A stretch of 64,000 nucleotides of DNA from Anaerolineae bacterium (GCA_022824465.1 JAJDZV010000004.1:620001-684000); one strand, 5' to 3'. Shown: positions 36,326-44,799, counted from the first letter of the stretch. Numbers and translations are program-made. Notes: generated by a model not told the origin, from the sequence alone.

Positions 36326-37813
36326 TTGTCCAAGCGAGTCACTCTGGTTCTGTTTGTCACAGTCATAGCTTTCATGAGCGGTGGCGTGGCGCTGGCGCGC
36401 GCGGTGAAGCAAGGCGAAGACTGCCGTGTCGCGGAGGATGAAAGGGTGCAGGGCACGCTGTTCGTCTTCTGCCAGAACCTCCATATTGCGGGCGTGGTGG
36501 AGGGGAATCTAATCGGCATCGGTTTGCGCACAAGCATTGTCGGCGAAGTCGGCGAGAACGTTTATCTGGCGGGCTTGGAGTTGGCGTCCAGCGGCGCAGT
36601 TCAAGGCGATCTGCATTTCCTCGGTTTGATACTGGAATTGGCAGGCGATGGCTCAGCGGCTCAGAGTCCCGTGCGGGGCCAAGTGGTCTTCGCGGCGCTG
36701 TCTTTCGCACTGGAGGCGAAGACGCAGCTTGGCGGTCAGCTTACGGGTTTTGGGTATCAGGCGCTGATCGACGGCGATGTTCATGGAGAGGTCAACTACA
36801 TGGGCTCGGCTTTGGTCATCAACAGCAGGATTCAGGGCGATGTGTATGCGACCGTTGGCAATCCCGAGACAGACGTCAAAGATGTGGAGACTTTGCTATT
36901 GCCTTTGGGCATCGAATTCGCCGGGGCGGCGCCCGGTCTGAGCGTCACGAATCAAGGAGTTGTCGACGGGGATCTGCAATATATGGGTCCCGCCGAAGCC
37001 GCGATTGAAGGTCAAGTCGTTGGTGAAATCCAGTATATCTCCAGAGACCCGGCATTCACTCCTGAACTGCCGCAACAGCGTTTGGCGACGCTGTTTTATG
37101 AACAATACCAACATGAATTCGCGGTCTTGCTTACGGTGGGCATACTTGGCCTAGCGCTGGCGGGCTCGCGCTTTCGTTATCCGCTACGGCAGATGCGGCG
37201 GCGGCCCGCGCACAGTTTTGTAATCGGCATGCTGTTATTCATCATCTCATTTCCGATCACGCTCATTTTGCTGATGGTCACGCTGGTCATCATATTGTTG
37301 CTGCTGGCCTTGAATCTGGACGGCGTCGCGCTGCCGGTTGGCGCGCTGTTAACGCTGGTCGATGTATGTCTGGTCGGGTCATTTTACTTTTGCGCGATAT
37401 TCGTCGCGCGGGCGGTCTTTGCGCTTGGTTTAGGCCGAATGGTTCTGCATGGTTTTTCTGGGGCAGCTGCAGCTCGGCGCAAGCCGCGGTTGAGCATCGT
37501 CATCGGCGTCGCGCTTTTGGCGCTTTTGACATCTTTGCCTGTTGTCGGTTTCGTGTTTAACGCCAGCGCGCTGTTTCTCGGTCTGGGGGCCATCGCCAGC
37601 ACCGTAGCGGGCTGGGCGCATGCCGCGCGCCGAGGACACGTAGGCGCCAGGCCAAGGGCAGTCGCCCAAGTTGCATCCGGGCTGGACCAGCCACAGGCAG
37701 CGAGCGCCGCGCGACCGGCGCGGAAAGCGCAATCGCTGCTCCTGCCAGCGAATCCGGGTCTTGAGGATCTGCCGGCGGGATTTGATCCAGATTTCTTTTT
37801 TTCGGACGACTAA
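36326..37813 (+). CDS. Membrane protein with bactofilin-like (polymer-forming) ectodomain
   Basis: A 495-residue protein. An N-terminal signal sequence (VTLVLFVTVIAFMSGGVALA) is followed by about 230 residues of short repeating beta-turn units (VQGTLFVFCQNLHIAGVVEG, IQGDVYATVG, VDGDLQYMG, IEGQVVGEIQYI) typical of a bactofilin-like right-handed beta-helix. Then come five or six hydrophobic helices between about residues 265 and 425 and a Pro/Ala-rich cytoplasmic tail ending in DPDFFFSDD. Bactofilins are normally soluble cytoskeletal proteins, so an exported beta-helix joined to a membrane domain is a variant. The start codon is TTG; the next ATG is inside the signal sequence. A hairpin terminator lies downstream. 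Confidence 0.75.
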   Translation: MSKRVTLVLFVTVIAFMSGGVALARAVKQGEDCRVAEDERVQGTLFVFCQNLHIAGVVEGNLIGIGLRTSIVGEVGENVYLAGLELASSGAVQGDLHFLGLILELAGDGSAAQSPVRGQVVFAALSFALEAKTQLGGQLTGFGYQALIDGDVHGEVNYMGSALVINSRIQGDVYATVGNPETDVKDVETLLLPLGIEFAGAAPGLSVTNQGVVDGDLQYMGPAEAAIEGQVVGEIQYISRDPAFTPELPQQRLATLFYEQYQHEFAVLLTVGILGLALAGSRFRYPLRQMRRRPAHSFVIGMLLFIISFPITLILLMVTLVIILLLLALNLDGVALPVGALLTLVDVCLVGSFYFCAIFVARAVFALGLGRMVLHGFSGAAAARRKPRLSIVIGVALLALLTSLPVVGFVFNASALFLGLGAIASTVAGWAHAARRGHVGARPRAVAQVASGLDQPQAASAARPARKAQSLLLPANPGLEDLPAGFDPDFFFSDD

Positions 37814-37937
37814 TGGGCGAGCATTTCCCGTTGGCAAAAGACTTTTTAGGCAATACAATTCCGTGAGATAGTTGCAAAAGGCGCCTAGCTTGGCGCGGGT
37901 TGTTTAGATTGGCTTCAGTTGCCGAATAATTTATGCG

Positions 37938-37960
37938 AAGCGCCACAATTTGGCGTTTTT
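37938..37960 (+). terminator. Rho-independent terminator after the bactofilin-like gene
   Basis: CGCCA (37941-37945) and TGGCG (37951-37955) form a hairpin, extendable by AAG with TTT through a G-T pair, followed by TTTTT. It lies about 125 bases after the stop codon and 80 bases before the citrate synthase-like gene. Confidence 0.5.
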
Positions 37961-38039
37961 GCGCATTTCGACGGCAAACGGTAGCACATCCTCAATTGAG
38001 TTCTTATAAATGGAGAAAAATACTTAAGAGCGAATTGCG

Positions 38040-39287
38040 ATGACCGATCCAAATTTGATGACTGCCCAGGAAGCGGCTGAAGAGCTAGGCGTGAAGGTCG
38101 GCACAATCTACGCCTATGTCAGCCGTGGGCTGATTCGGTCGCGCGCCGCGAACGTTGGTCAGCGCAATCGCCTGTATTCACGCGAGGATGTCACGCGGCT
38201 GTTGGTGCGCCGGCAGATTCGTCTGGGGCGGGAACCGAGCGCGGAAAACGACTTGAACTGGGCCGCGCCAGTATTGGAAACCGGCATCAGCCTGATTGAA
38301 GGCGGCAGACTTTACTATTGCGGCATCCCGATCGAAGAGGTCGCGCAGAGGCTGACGGCTGAGGAGCTGGCTGCGCTTGTCTGGACGGAGGATGCCACTA
38401 ACGCGGTAGAACTCTTCGACCATCGCAGGCACCCCTCCGCCAGCAAAATTCGGGGGAAGTTAATTGATCTGGGAATCGACCGCGGGCAATGGCTATCGGT
38501 CGCGACCTTCCAGATCGTGCTGCCAATTGCCATGGCGGACGACTTGATAGCCTTTGACCTGCGGCGGGAGTCTATCGCGCTCAGCGGTGCGCGCATCCTG
38601 CGTTTGCTGACGGCATTGGGCGCGGGCGATGTGCCGGAGCAACTCAGCTTAGCGGAGATGCTTCAGCGGGGTTGGCAGCCGGATGACCAAGGCAGCATTC
38701 GCTTGTTCAATCTGGCGTATATAATTTGCGCCGACCATCAGTTGAAGCTGGCGACCTACGCCGCTTGGGTCGCGGCGGCACTAGGCACGACGCCTTACTC
38801 GATTGTCAACACCGGCATTACCGCGCTCGCGGGACCGGAACAGGGCGGCTATACGGAGACAGTCGAGGTCTTTCTCGACGAAGTCAAAACGCCTGAAAAC
38901 GCGGTTGATGTGATTTGCTCGCGTATGCGCCGCAGCGAGTCGTTCCCGGTTCCCGGCTTCAACAATCCCTTGTACCCCGCTGGCGATCCGCGCGCGCGCC
39001 TCTTGCTGAACGCGCTCTTTGAAGAATATCCAGATTCGCCCGCAATCATCCTGGCGCGATCGATCCGAGACACGGTATTGCGTTTGCGCGGCGAGTATCC
39101 CAAGATGGAATTCGCCCTGGCGATCTTCAGGCGGCATTACGGATTGCCGCCAAACAGCACACTTGGCATATTTGCTCTCGGTCGCATTATCGGATGGATC
39201 GGGCACGCGATTCGGCAGCAGAGCTCCAGACAGGCTATCCAGCCTCGGTTCCGCTATACGGGACCGGCGCCACAACGTCAGACCTAA
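38040..39287 (+). CDS. Helix-turn-helix/citrate synthase-like fusion with altered catalytic residues
   Basis: A 415-residue protein. Residues about 6-60 form a MerR/excisionase-type DNA-binding domain (LMTAQEAAEELGVKVGTIYA, then YSREDVTRLL). The rest is a citrate synthase fold: ADHQLKLATYAA at 231-242, GDPRARLLL after residue 315 and GRIIGWIGHAIRQ near the C-terminus. The catalytic residues are changed: the first active-site His motif GPLHGG reads GPEQGG (Gln268), GFGHPLY reads GFNNPLY (Asn309), and the PNVDF aspartate is Glu357. Citrate synthase activity is therefore unlikely. A transcription regulator sensing oxaloacetate, an acyl-CoA or citrate is inferred. It is 4 bases upstream of the aldolase gene. 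Confidence 0.85.
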   Translation: MTDPNLMTAQEAAEELGVKVGTIYAYVSRGLIRSRAANVGQRNRLYSREDVTRLLVRRQIRLGREPSAENDLNWAAPVLETGISLIEGGRLYYCGIPIEEVAQRLTAEELAALVWTEDATNAVELFDHRRHPSASKIRGKLIDLGIDRGQWLSVATFQIVLPIAMADDLIAFDLRRESIALSGARILRLLTALGAGDVPEQLSLAEMLQRGWQPDDQGSIRLFNLAYIICADHQLKLATYAAWVAAALGTTPYSIVNTGITALAGPEQGGYTETVEVFLDEVKTPENAVDVICSRMRRSESFPVPGFNNPLYPAGDPRARLLLNALFEEYPDSPAIILARSIRDTVLRLRGEYPKMEFALAIFRRHYGLPPNSTLGIFALGRIIGWIGHAIRQQSSRQAIQPRFRYTGPAPQRQT

Positions 39288-39291
39288 GCAA

Positions 39292-39915
39292 ATGACCATC
39301 CTGGACATCATTGCTCGGCACAAGATCGTCGCCATCGTCCGCCTGGACGACCTCTCGACCGCCAGAAGCATCACCGACGCCCTGACTGCGGGCGGCATTC
39401 GCGCCATTGAATTCACCTTGACCAACGAAGCAGCCGTCCCGACCATTGCTGAGATCGCCCGGTTAGTTGATGATACAGTCGCTATTGGCGCCGGTTCGGT
39501 CATCAGCGCGGAGCAAGTGCGGGCGGTGGCGGAGGCGGGCGCGCAGTTTGTCGTGTCGCCCGTCTGCAAGCGCGAAGTGATCGATGCCTGTCGGGCGCTC
39601 GACTTGCCGACCATGCCGGGAGCCTTTACGCCGAGCGAGATTCAGCAAGCTTGGGAATGGGGAGCGGATGTGGTCAAGGTGTTTCCCGCGAATCACTTGG
39701 GGCGGCGCTATATCAAGGATGTACTGGCGCCGTTGCCTCATCTCCGCCTGATGCCAACCGGCGGCGTCAACGCGGACAACGTGCGCGAGTTCCTCGACTA
39801 TGGCGCCTTCGCCTTGGGCGTCGGCTCGGCGCTAATCAACAATGCCGCCATCGCCAACAAAGATTGGAGGCGTCTGGAGGCTGAAGCCCGACGCTACGTC
39901 CATCAATTGGCCTGA
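39292..39915 (+). CDS. eda: KDPG/KHG aldolase family protein
   Basis: A 207-residue class I aldolase of the Entner-Doudoroff type. The catalytic Glu40 lies in RAIEFTLTN, the Schiff-base Lys129 in GADVVKVFPAN, and phosphate-binding segments in GAGSVISAEQ and LMPTGGVNADNV. It cleaves 2-keto-3-deoxy-6-phosphogluconate (or a related keto-deoxy sugar acid) to pyruvate and an aldehyde. The start is 4 bases after the stop of the HTH/citrate synthase-like gene, with no independent ribosome site, so expression depends on that gene. Its 3' end overlaps the convergent DUF1697 gene by 13 bases. No KDPG dehydratase (edd) is in the window. Confidence 0.9.
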   Translation: MTILDIIARHKIVAIVRLDDLSTARSITDALTAGGIRAIEFTLTNEAAVPTIAEIARLVDDTVAIGAGSVISAEQVRAVAEAGAQFVVSPVCKREVIDACRALDLPTMPGAFTPSEIQQAWEWGADVVKVFPANHLGRRYIKDVLAPLPHLRLMPTGGVNADNVREFLDYGAFALGVGSALINNAAIANKDWRRLEAEARRYVHQLA

Positions 39916-40463
39916 GATTCCAATTCATCCAGCAGCTTCAAGAGCCGGTTGCAGGTATTCCAGTTGCGCGCGGTCGAGAGGAGACTGAGGGCGCGCTCTA
40001 TGCGCTTGTTATCCAGTTTTGAGCGGGCGACGCCATCGGTGTAAAAGATGAAGAGGGCGTTGCCAGCGACATGTATTGATTCGCGCCCCGGATTTCCCTC
40101 GCGCAATGCCTCAACGGCGGCGGGGTCAGGCGCGGCGGAGAGAAAGGCAATCATGGAGTGGTTGCCGCGCTCGAGTTGGGCCGCGGTGAAGGGATGGCGG
40201 GCAAGAGCGGCTTTGAAGTTTTCCGCCGCGCGCAGCAGCACCCCCGCCTCAAAACCGAAGCGTTCACGAATAGCCGCTTCAAGTTGCTTCTGGAGCCGCG
40301 GAAGATCGGACTCGTCGGTAGCGAAGACGGCGTTGCCGCTCTGCAAGACGGTGCGGACCTGGCGCAAGCCCAAGGAAGTGAATAGCTGGCGCAGGTCGGC
40401 CATTTTGATCTTCTTGTGGCCGCCGACGTTGATGCCGCGAATCAAGGCGATGACAATTGGCAT
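39903..40463 (-). CDS. DUF1697 family protein
   Basis: A 186-residue cytoplasmic protein of the DUF1697 family: the N-terminal hallmark MPIVIALIRGINVGGHKKIK is followed by MADLRQLFTSLGL, VRTVLQSGNAVFATDE, and the late segment RSKLDNKRIERALSLLSTARN then WNTCNRLL. The biochemical role of the family is unknown. The ATG at 40463 gives the standard N-terminus; an in-frame GTG at 40478 is less likely. The gene ends inside the last codons of the aldolase gene on the other strand (13-base convergent overlap). Confidence 0.88.
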   Translation of the reverse strand: MPIVIALIRGINVGGHKKIKMADLRQLFTSLGLRQVRTVLQSGNAVFATDESDLPRLQKQLEAAIRERFGFEAGVLLRAAENFKAALARHPFTAAQLERGNHSMIAFLSAAPDPAAVEALREGNPGRESIHVAGNALFIFYTDGVARSKLDNKRIERALSLLSTARNWNTCNRLLKLLDELESQAN

Positions 40464-40627
40464 GGTGGCGCGCCTCACTGTGCTGAGCCCGGGGCTACAG
40501 TTTAGCAGACGGAGCGACGAAGCGCTGAGATTCGATACTGGGAGATTCAGCGCGCCCGTTCCGCGCTTTGCCCGAGCCGCGCTTTTCGCTAGACTGAGAT
40601 CGCAAGGTTCAATGGCTAGAGGCGCTG

Positions 40628-41335
40628 ATGCTGGACGATATCAGGTCGGCATTTTCTTTCCTGACTATCCTGCCGGTTGGCGCGCCGGCCGGACGTAAGC
40701 CGGGCTGGTCCTTCGCCTGGTTTCCGTTGGTCGGCTTGTTCGTTGGCGCCGCTCTGGTCGGTCTTGCGCGCATCTCGCCATTTGACCGTGATCTCAGCGC
40801 CTTTGTCATCCTGCTCGCCTGGGTTATTCTCACCGGCGGGCTGCATCTGGACGGCTTCGGAGACTGCTGTGACGGTTTGCTGGCGAGCGTCGCGCCGAAG
40901 GAACGCCGCCGAATCATGCGAGATCCGCGGGCGGGCGTATGGGCTGCCGCTGGCTTAAGCCTCCTGCTGTTCGGAAAGTGGCTGGCGATACGCGCCGTCC
41001 CGATTGAAATGATGATTTTGTCGCCGGTGCTGGGGCGTTGGGCGATGGTCTGGTCGGCAACTTATTTTCCCTATGCTGGCGGGGAGGAACTGGGCGCGCG
41101 CTTCCGCCAGGGATTGGGTTGGCAGCAGGTTTTCATCGCTTCCGCTACCGTCCTCATCCTAGTTACGCAGATGGAAATCGTCGTCTTGTGGCTGCTGATT
41201 TTCGGCTTCACAGTGCTGTTCGGGCGCTGGGCGGCGAGGCGGCTCGGCGGCGGCATCAGCGGCGATGTCTGCGGCGCGATCTGCGAGTTGAGCGAATTGC
41301 TTTGCCTGCTGGCGCTGGCTGTGATTCATGGCTAA
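40628..41335 (+). CDS. cobS: Adenosylcobinamide-GDP ribazoletransferase CobS
   Basis: A 235-residue integral membrane enzyme with about six helices. The metal/phosphate-binding signature TGGLHLDGFGDCCDGLLAS at about 69-87 is diagnostic of cobalamin synthase, as are the N-terminal FSFLTILPVGAP and the C-terminal GRWAARRLGGGISGDVCGA. It joins adenosylcobinamide-GDP to alpha-ribazole to complete cobalamin. It overlaps cobU by 8 bases (ATGGCTAA). GAGG precedes the ATG by a few bases. No corrin ring-synthesis genes are adjacent, so this may be a salvage pair. No cobalamin riboswitch is visible upstream. Confidence 0.94.
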   Translation: MLDDIRSAFSFLTILPVGAPAGRKPGWSFAWFPLVGLFVGAALVGLARISPFDRDLSAFVILLAWVILTGGLHLDGFGDCCDGLLASVAPKERRRIMRDPRAGVWAAAGLSLLLFGKWLAIRAVPIEMMILSPVLGRWAMVWSATYFPYAGGEELGARFRQGLGWQQVFIASATVLILVTQMEIVVLWLLIFGFTVLFGRWAARRLGGGISGDVCGAICELSELLCLLALAVIHG

Positions 41336-41870
41336 GCGGCTGATACTTCTGCTCGGCGGCGCGCGCAGCGGCAAAAGTTGCTATGCCGAGGAATGGGCGC
41401 GGAGTCATGCAGAGCGGGTCTTGTTGGTCGCCACAGCCGAGGGACATGACGCGGAAATGCGGGGGCGTATCGCCGAGCATCAAAAGGGGCGTCTTGCGCA
41501 TTGGCATACGCTCGAAGCGCCGCGCGATACCGCCGAGCAGATCGCCGCATGCGGTTATGAGCACGATGCGCTGCTGCTCGATTGCCTGACGCTGCTGACG
41601 AGCAATATCCTGCTCAGGCTGCCGGAGAAGGCGACGCAGGCTGAGGCGAATGACGCTGTCCTGCACGAAGTCGAGGGCCTGCTGGATGTGTACGCTCGCT
41701 CGGAGGCGACCTGGCTGGTGGTGAGCAACGAGGTGGGGATGGGCGTCGTGCCGCCGACGCGATTGGGGGTCTTGTATCGGGATATGCTGGGTCGGGCGAA
41801 TCAGCGTGCCGCGGAGGCGGCGGATGAGGTGCTGCTGCTGGTGGCGGGGTTGCCGTGGCGGTTGAAGTGA
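41328..41870 (+). CDS. cobU: Adenosylcobinamide kinase/GTP-binding guanylyltransferase CobU
   Basis: A 180-residue bifunctional enzyme. The P-loop GGARSGKS is at 10-17, the histidine that takes the GMP group is probably His51 (GRIAEHQKGRLAHW), and VVSNEVGMGVVPPTRLGV followed by YRDMLGRANQ is the classical late signature. It phosphorylates adenosylcobinamide and then forms the GDP derivative used by CobS, whose gene overlaps it by 8 bases. The length is normal. Confidence 0.94.
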   Translation: MAKRLILLLGGARSGKSCYAEEWARSHAERVLLVATAEGHDAEMRGRIAEHQKGRLAHWHTLEAPRDTAEQIAACGYEHDALLLDCLTLLTSNILLRLPEKATQAEANDAVLHEVEGLLDVYARSEATWLVVSNEVGMGVVPPTRLGVLYRDMLGRANQRAAEAADEVLLLVAGLPWRLK

Positions 41871-41874
41871 GGGG

Positions 41875-42864
41875 TCAGATGTTGGCGAAGAAGTCGGGGT
41901 CGACGGTATACGCCGGCACCATTTCTTTGGCGACGCCAAGCTCCAATTCCGCCAGCTTGTCAATCAACTGCTCACCATCAATGAGATCAATTTCGGGCGC
42001 ACCGTCACGGGTCGCTTCTTCTCTGGCCTCGCGCGTGAATACTCCGGTTGTAACGATTAGCCCTTTATCCGTTCGTCCTATCATCGCACCGCGGAAATCG
42101 CGCACTGTGCCAGCGCTGACGGAGCCCTTGTAGCGCTTGCACTGAAACAGCACTTTGAAAGAAAGGAATCCGCCTATTCGCATTACACCGATTCCGTCGA
42201 TTCCGCCATCGCCACTTCGTCCGTTGACCTCGACCTGAGTAAAGCCGCTCTCTCTCAGAAGCCTTTGGCAAAGTCGTTCAAATGCAGTAGGATCCATACT
42301 AGTCAATATGGAAAACAGTTCGTCACGCCACTGCTCTATTTCTTCTGCTTCATCAGCATCAATCAATACGTCATGAGAAGACTCTTGTGAACCAGCTTCT
42401 TGCGACGACTCTACATCCCTTAGCATATTCTCAAGACGACCGTCGTCCTCTTGATCTACATTTCCATTACTTTGGAGATCGTTAGAATCTGGTTCACTAA
42501 TTGAGAAATCACCCCGCGCTCGCTTTCGTTCCTGATTATGTCTGTCTTGTTCTTGGTATTGCCTATTAACGTCATCCGGGTCTACTTCATCGCATGCTTT
42601 GCCCTTAGAGGTCAATATATAGAGTCCGCGGTGGGGGCTATTTAAGTAGCCGGTTCCCTTTAGACGTAAGAGTGCCCATTGAGTAAACTTGGCAGCCTTA
42701 GACTTTGCGTTTTTTGCTGGTATATCCAACTGTTCATCACTCAGATCCATGATGCGCGCAACTTCATCGTATATTTCTTGATTGGACCCTGACCCCCCTA
42801 ACTTGTGAATTGCCTTGAAAGTCGGGGCCATGAATTGCTTCTGTTTTGGCAACATAATCTGCAT
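41875..42864 (-). CDS. Mrr-like restriction endonuclease (Mrr_N + Mrr_cat)
   Basis: About 329 residues. The N-terminal winged-helix Mrr_N domain spans about 8-92 (FMAPTFKAIHKLGGSGSNQE, AKFTQWALLRLKGTGYLNSP, GLYILTSKGK). A charged, low-complexity linker follows to about 165. The C-terminal PD-(D/E)xK nuclease domain has AFERLCQRLLRESGF, SGDGGIDGIG (catalytic Asp) and FQCKRYKGSVS (the QxK motif). Enzymes of this type cut modified or foreign DNA. The 5' half is AT-rich, suggesting transfer. A GTG one codon earlier is an alternative start. It ends a minus-strand run that also holds an inactive-looking paralogue of the same domain. Confidence 0.87.
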   Translation of the reverse strand: MQIMLPKQKQFMAPTFKAIHKLGGSGSNQEIYDEVARIMDLSDEQLDIPAKNAKSKAAKFTQWALLRLKGTGYLNSPHRGLYILTSKGKACDEVDPDDVNRQYQEQDRHNQERKRARGDFSISEPDSNDLQSNGNVDQEDDGRLENMLRDVESSQEAGSQESSHDVLIDADEAEEIEQWRDELFSILTSMDPTAFERLCQRLLRESGFTQVEVNGRSGDGGIDGIGVMRIGGFLSFKVLFQCKRYKGSVSAGTVRDFRGAMIGRTDKGLIVTTGVFTREAREEATRDGAPEIDLIDGEQLIDKLAELELGVAKEMVPAYTVDPDFFANI

Positions 42865-42898
42865 CACACTTTCGGTTTCGGCCTACAATGTCATTACT

Positions 42899-43108
42899 TT
42901 ATTGCACGAGGTAGATAATCAGAGCCGCCAGCGCAATCTGCGTGCCGATGAACCACTTGATGAGATCGGCTTTCATTTTATACATGTCTGATCTCAGATC
43001 CGCTTTCAGGTCCGCCAAATCTTCTTTCGTCGCGTTACTCTTACTCCGCTCTTCCAAAGTCGAGAGACGGCTTTCAAAATTCAGCGCGTCAGAATCCACC
43101 AGCGCCAT
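42899..43108 (-). CDS. Small coiled-coil protein with C-terminal membrane anchor
   Basis: A 69-residue protein: an amphipathic, charged coiled coil (LSTLEERSKSNATKEDLADL, then KADLRSDMYKMKADL) followed by a single C-terminal membrane helix (FIGTQIALAALIIYLV). AGAAGG seven bases before the ATG at 43108 supports this start over an ATG five codons earlier. It lies between two Mrr-type genes, 31 bases upstream of the Mrr endonuclease gene on the same strand. Similar tail-anchored small coiled coils are common beside mobile or defence genes, but no function is established. Confidence 0.68.
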   Translation of the reverse strand: MALVDSDALNFESRLSTLEERSKSNATKEDLADLKADLRSDMYKMKADLIKWFIGTQIALAALIIYLVQ

Positions 43109-43204
43109 TCCCAGCCTTCTCATTCATTCATTGGGCGATACTATGTCTGTCACTTTGGCACAACTGTCCGTTCATCACCATCAGTTTGCGCTAGGGCTCC
43201 GCGC

Positions 43205-43759
43205 CTACACCTCCCCAAACCACTCCCGCTCAACAATCACCCGCTCGACGACCACTTGCTCCGTCCGCACACCCAGCGACAGTTCCTTCAGCTTGCCGAC
43301 CAGTTCTTCTCCATCGATCAGCCGAATCTCGGGGGCGCGCTCATTGGCTGCTTTCAAGACCGCCTCTTGCGTGAATCTACCGGTGGTGATGAGCAAGCCC
43401 TTGTCCGCCCGGCCGACCATCACGCCGCGCCGGAAGTCGTCCACCTGCGCCGAGCTGATGCGGCCGCCGCCGCGGATGCAGCGGAAGGAGACGCGAAAGG
43501 AGAGAAAGCCGCCGCCGCCGAAGACTCCCATGCCCTCAATCGAGTCGTTAGTGTGGCTGACATCAATATCGCTGACGCCGTCCTTGCCCAGCACGCGCAG
43601 GATCAGGCGTTCAAAGGCGTCGGTCGGCATTTGCTCCAATACATCGGTGAGTTCATCGCGCCAGCGAAGGATGCTTTCGAGCAATGCTTGCGGGTCGACC
43701 GGCGCATGCTCGTCAACCGCCGCTGCGATTTCCATTTGGCTTCCGTCTTGCAGGTTCAT
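43205..43759 (-). CDS. Mrr_cat-like protein lacking catalytic residues
   Basis: About 184 residues. It aligns along its C-terminal 135 residues with the Mrr endonuclease at 41875: AFERLILRVLGKDG, GFLSFRVSFRCIRGGGRISS, VGRADKGLLITTGRFTQEA, EIRLIDGEELVGKLKELSLG. The nuclease motif is broken: the IDG aspartate is Glu in SIEG, and QCK has become RCI, so the catalytic lysine is Ile. There is no Mrr_N domain. It is probably a DNA-binding or regulatory relative. The ATG at 43759 has AAGGAAG six bases upstream; an in-frame GTG lies at 43777. It starts 35 bases behind holA, so it may share that transcript. Confidence 0.82.
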   Translation of the reverse strand: MNLQDGSQMEIAAAVDEHAPVDPQALLESILRWRDELTDVLEQMPTDAFERLILRVLGKDGVSDIDVSHTNDSIEGMGVFGGGGFLSFRVSFRCIRGGGRISSAQVDDFRRGVMVGRADKGLLITTGRFTQEAVLKAANERAPEIRLIDGEELVGKLKELSLGVRTEQVVVERVIVEREWFGEV

Positions 43760-43794
43760 TGCGATCTTCCTTGTCACTATATTTGCGATTCGCC

Positions 43795-44793
43795 TTACTT
43801 GTCAGCGAGGCTTGTCACCAGCAGGTCGAGCGCCAAACGCGGCTCGATCCGCCCGGTCTTCATATCCTGGTCATAGCGTTGCAGCCGCTTGAGTATCGCA
43901 TCCAATTGCTGCGCGTGGAAGCGCCGCGCCTGCGCCGGCAGTTTGCTGGCGGTGAATCGATGCGCGCCGATCGCCTTTGCCAGGGCTTCAGCCTGCGCCG
44001 GCCCGCCCTGATCGAGATAATCGCGCGTCATTGCCACGAGGCGAAATTGGCGCACGATCATGCCGAACAAGCCGAAGCCGGGATCGCGCGGATTGTCGTG
44101 CAGCGACTGCTGAATGAGTTCCAGCGCCCGCTTGCCGTTGCCGCTCGCCAGCGAGTCGACCATTTCAAAGATATTCGCCTCAGCCACATAGGGTGTCAGC
44201 GCCGCGACATCGTCTTCGCTGATGGCGCGCTCGCCATCGACATAGGCGACCAGTTTGAAGAGTTCGTTATCGGCCAGCAGCAGGTCGCCATTGACGACAT
44301 CAGCGATTGCCTTCGCGGCCCGCGGCGCAATCTCGGCGTCGTATTCGTCTTGCGCCCGTTGCATGATCCAGCGCGTCAGATTCTGCGGTTTCTTGAATTC
44401 TCCGATGTAGCCGTTTGGCAGCGTCCGCGCCGCCTTGAGCACACGGTTGCCAGCGGACAGCGTATCATCTTCCACCAGCACCAGCCGCGCGAAATCCGGC
44501 AGCTGCGGAAGTTCGTCGATCAGGCGGTCGGTCGCCTTCTTGCCCGCTTGCCCAGCGCCTTTGCGGGTGATGTGACGGATCAATCCGCGCACGATCACCA
44601 GACGCTTATCGGCGAGAAAAGGCAGCGACTTCACCGCCGCCAGCACATCGGGCACGGTAGTCGCGTCGCCGTCAAATTCAGAGGTATTGAGTTCGCCGTC
44701 CGCGCCCATTGAGCGCCGCATCCGCGCCAGGTTTTCGCCACGCCGGATGAGATCGTCGCCGTGAAGAATGTAGAATTGGGGCGTCGCGCGCAT
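43795..44793 (-). CDS. holA: DNA polymerase III subunit delta
   Basis: A 332-residue clamp-loader delta subunit. The N-terminal AAA-like domain begins FYILHGDDLIRRGENLARM and contains SLPFLADKRLVIVRGL and ARLVLVEDDTL; the middle part has the small helical domain (NGDLLLADNELFKLVAYVDG) and the C-terminal collar domain holds FGLFGMIVRQFRLVAM. It opens the beta sliding clamp during replication. The length is normal. It follows the DUF6391 gene by 6 bases and is itself followed closely by the Mrr-type genes. Confidence 0.92.
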   Translation of the reverse strand: MRATPQFYILHGDDLIRRGENLARMRRSMGADGELNTSEFDGDATTVPDVLAAVKSLPFLADKRLVIVRGLIRHITRKGAGQAGKKATDRLIDELPQLPDFARLVLVEDDTLSAGNRVLKAARTLPNGYIGEFKKPQNLTRWIMQRAQDEYDAEIAPRAAKAIADVVNGDLLLADNELFKLVAYVDGERAISEDDVAALTPYVAEANIFEMVDSLASGNGKRALELIQQSLHDNPRDPGFGLFGMIVRQFRLVAMTRDYLDQGGPAQAEALAKAIGAHRFTASKLPAQARRFHAQQLDAILKRLQRYDQDMKTGRIEPRLALDLLVTSLADK

Positions 44794-44799
44794 CGGTCG

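Noticed and set aside
40464..40627. Possible cobalamin riboswitch before cobS
   Set aside because: No B12-box (GCCACTG) or conserved core is present in this interval on the plus strand.
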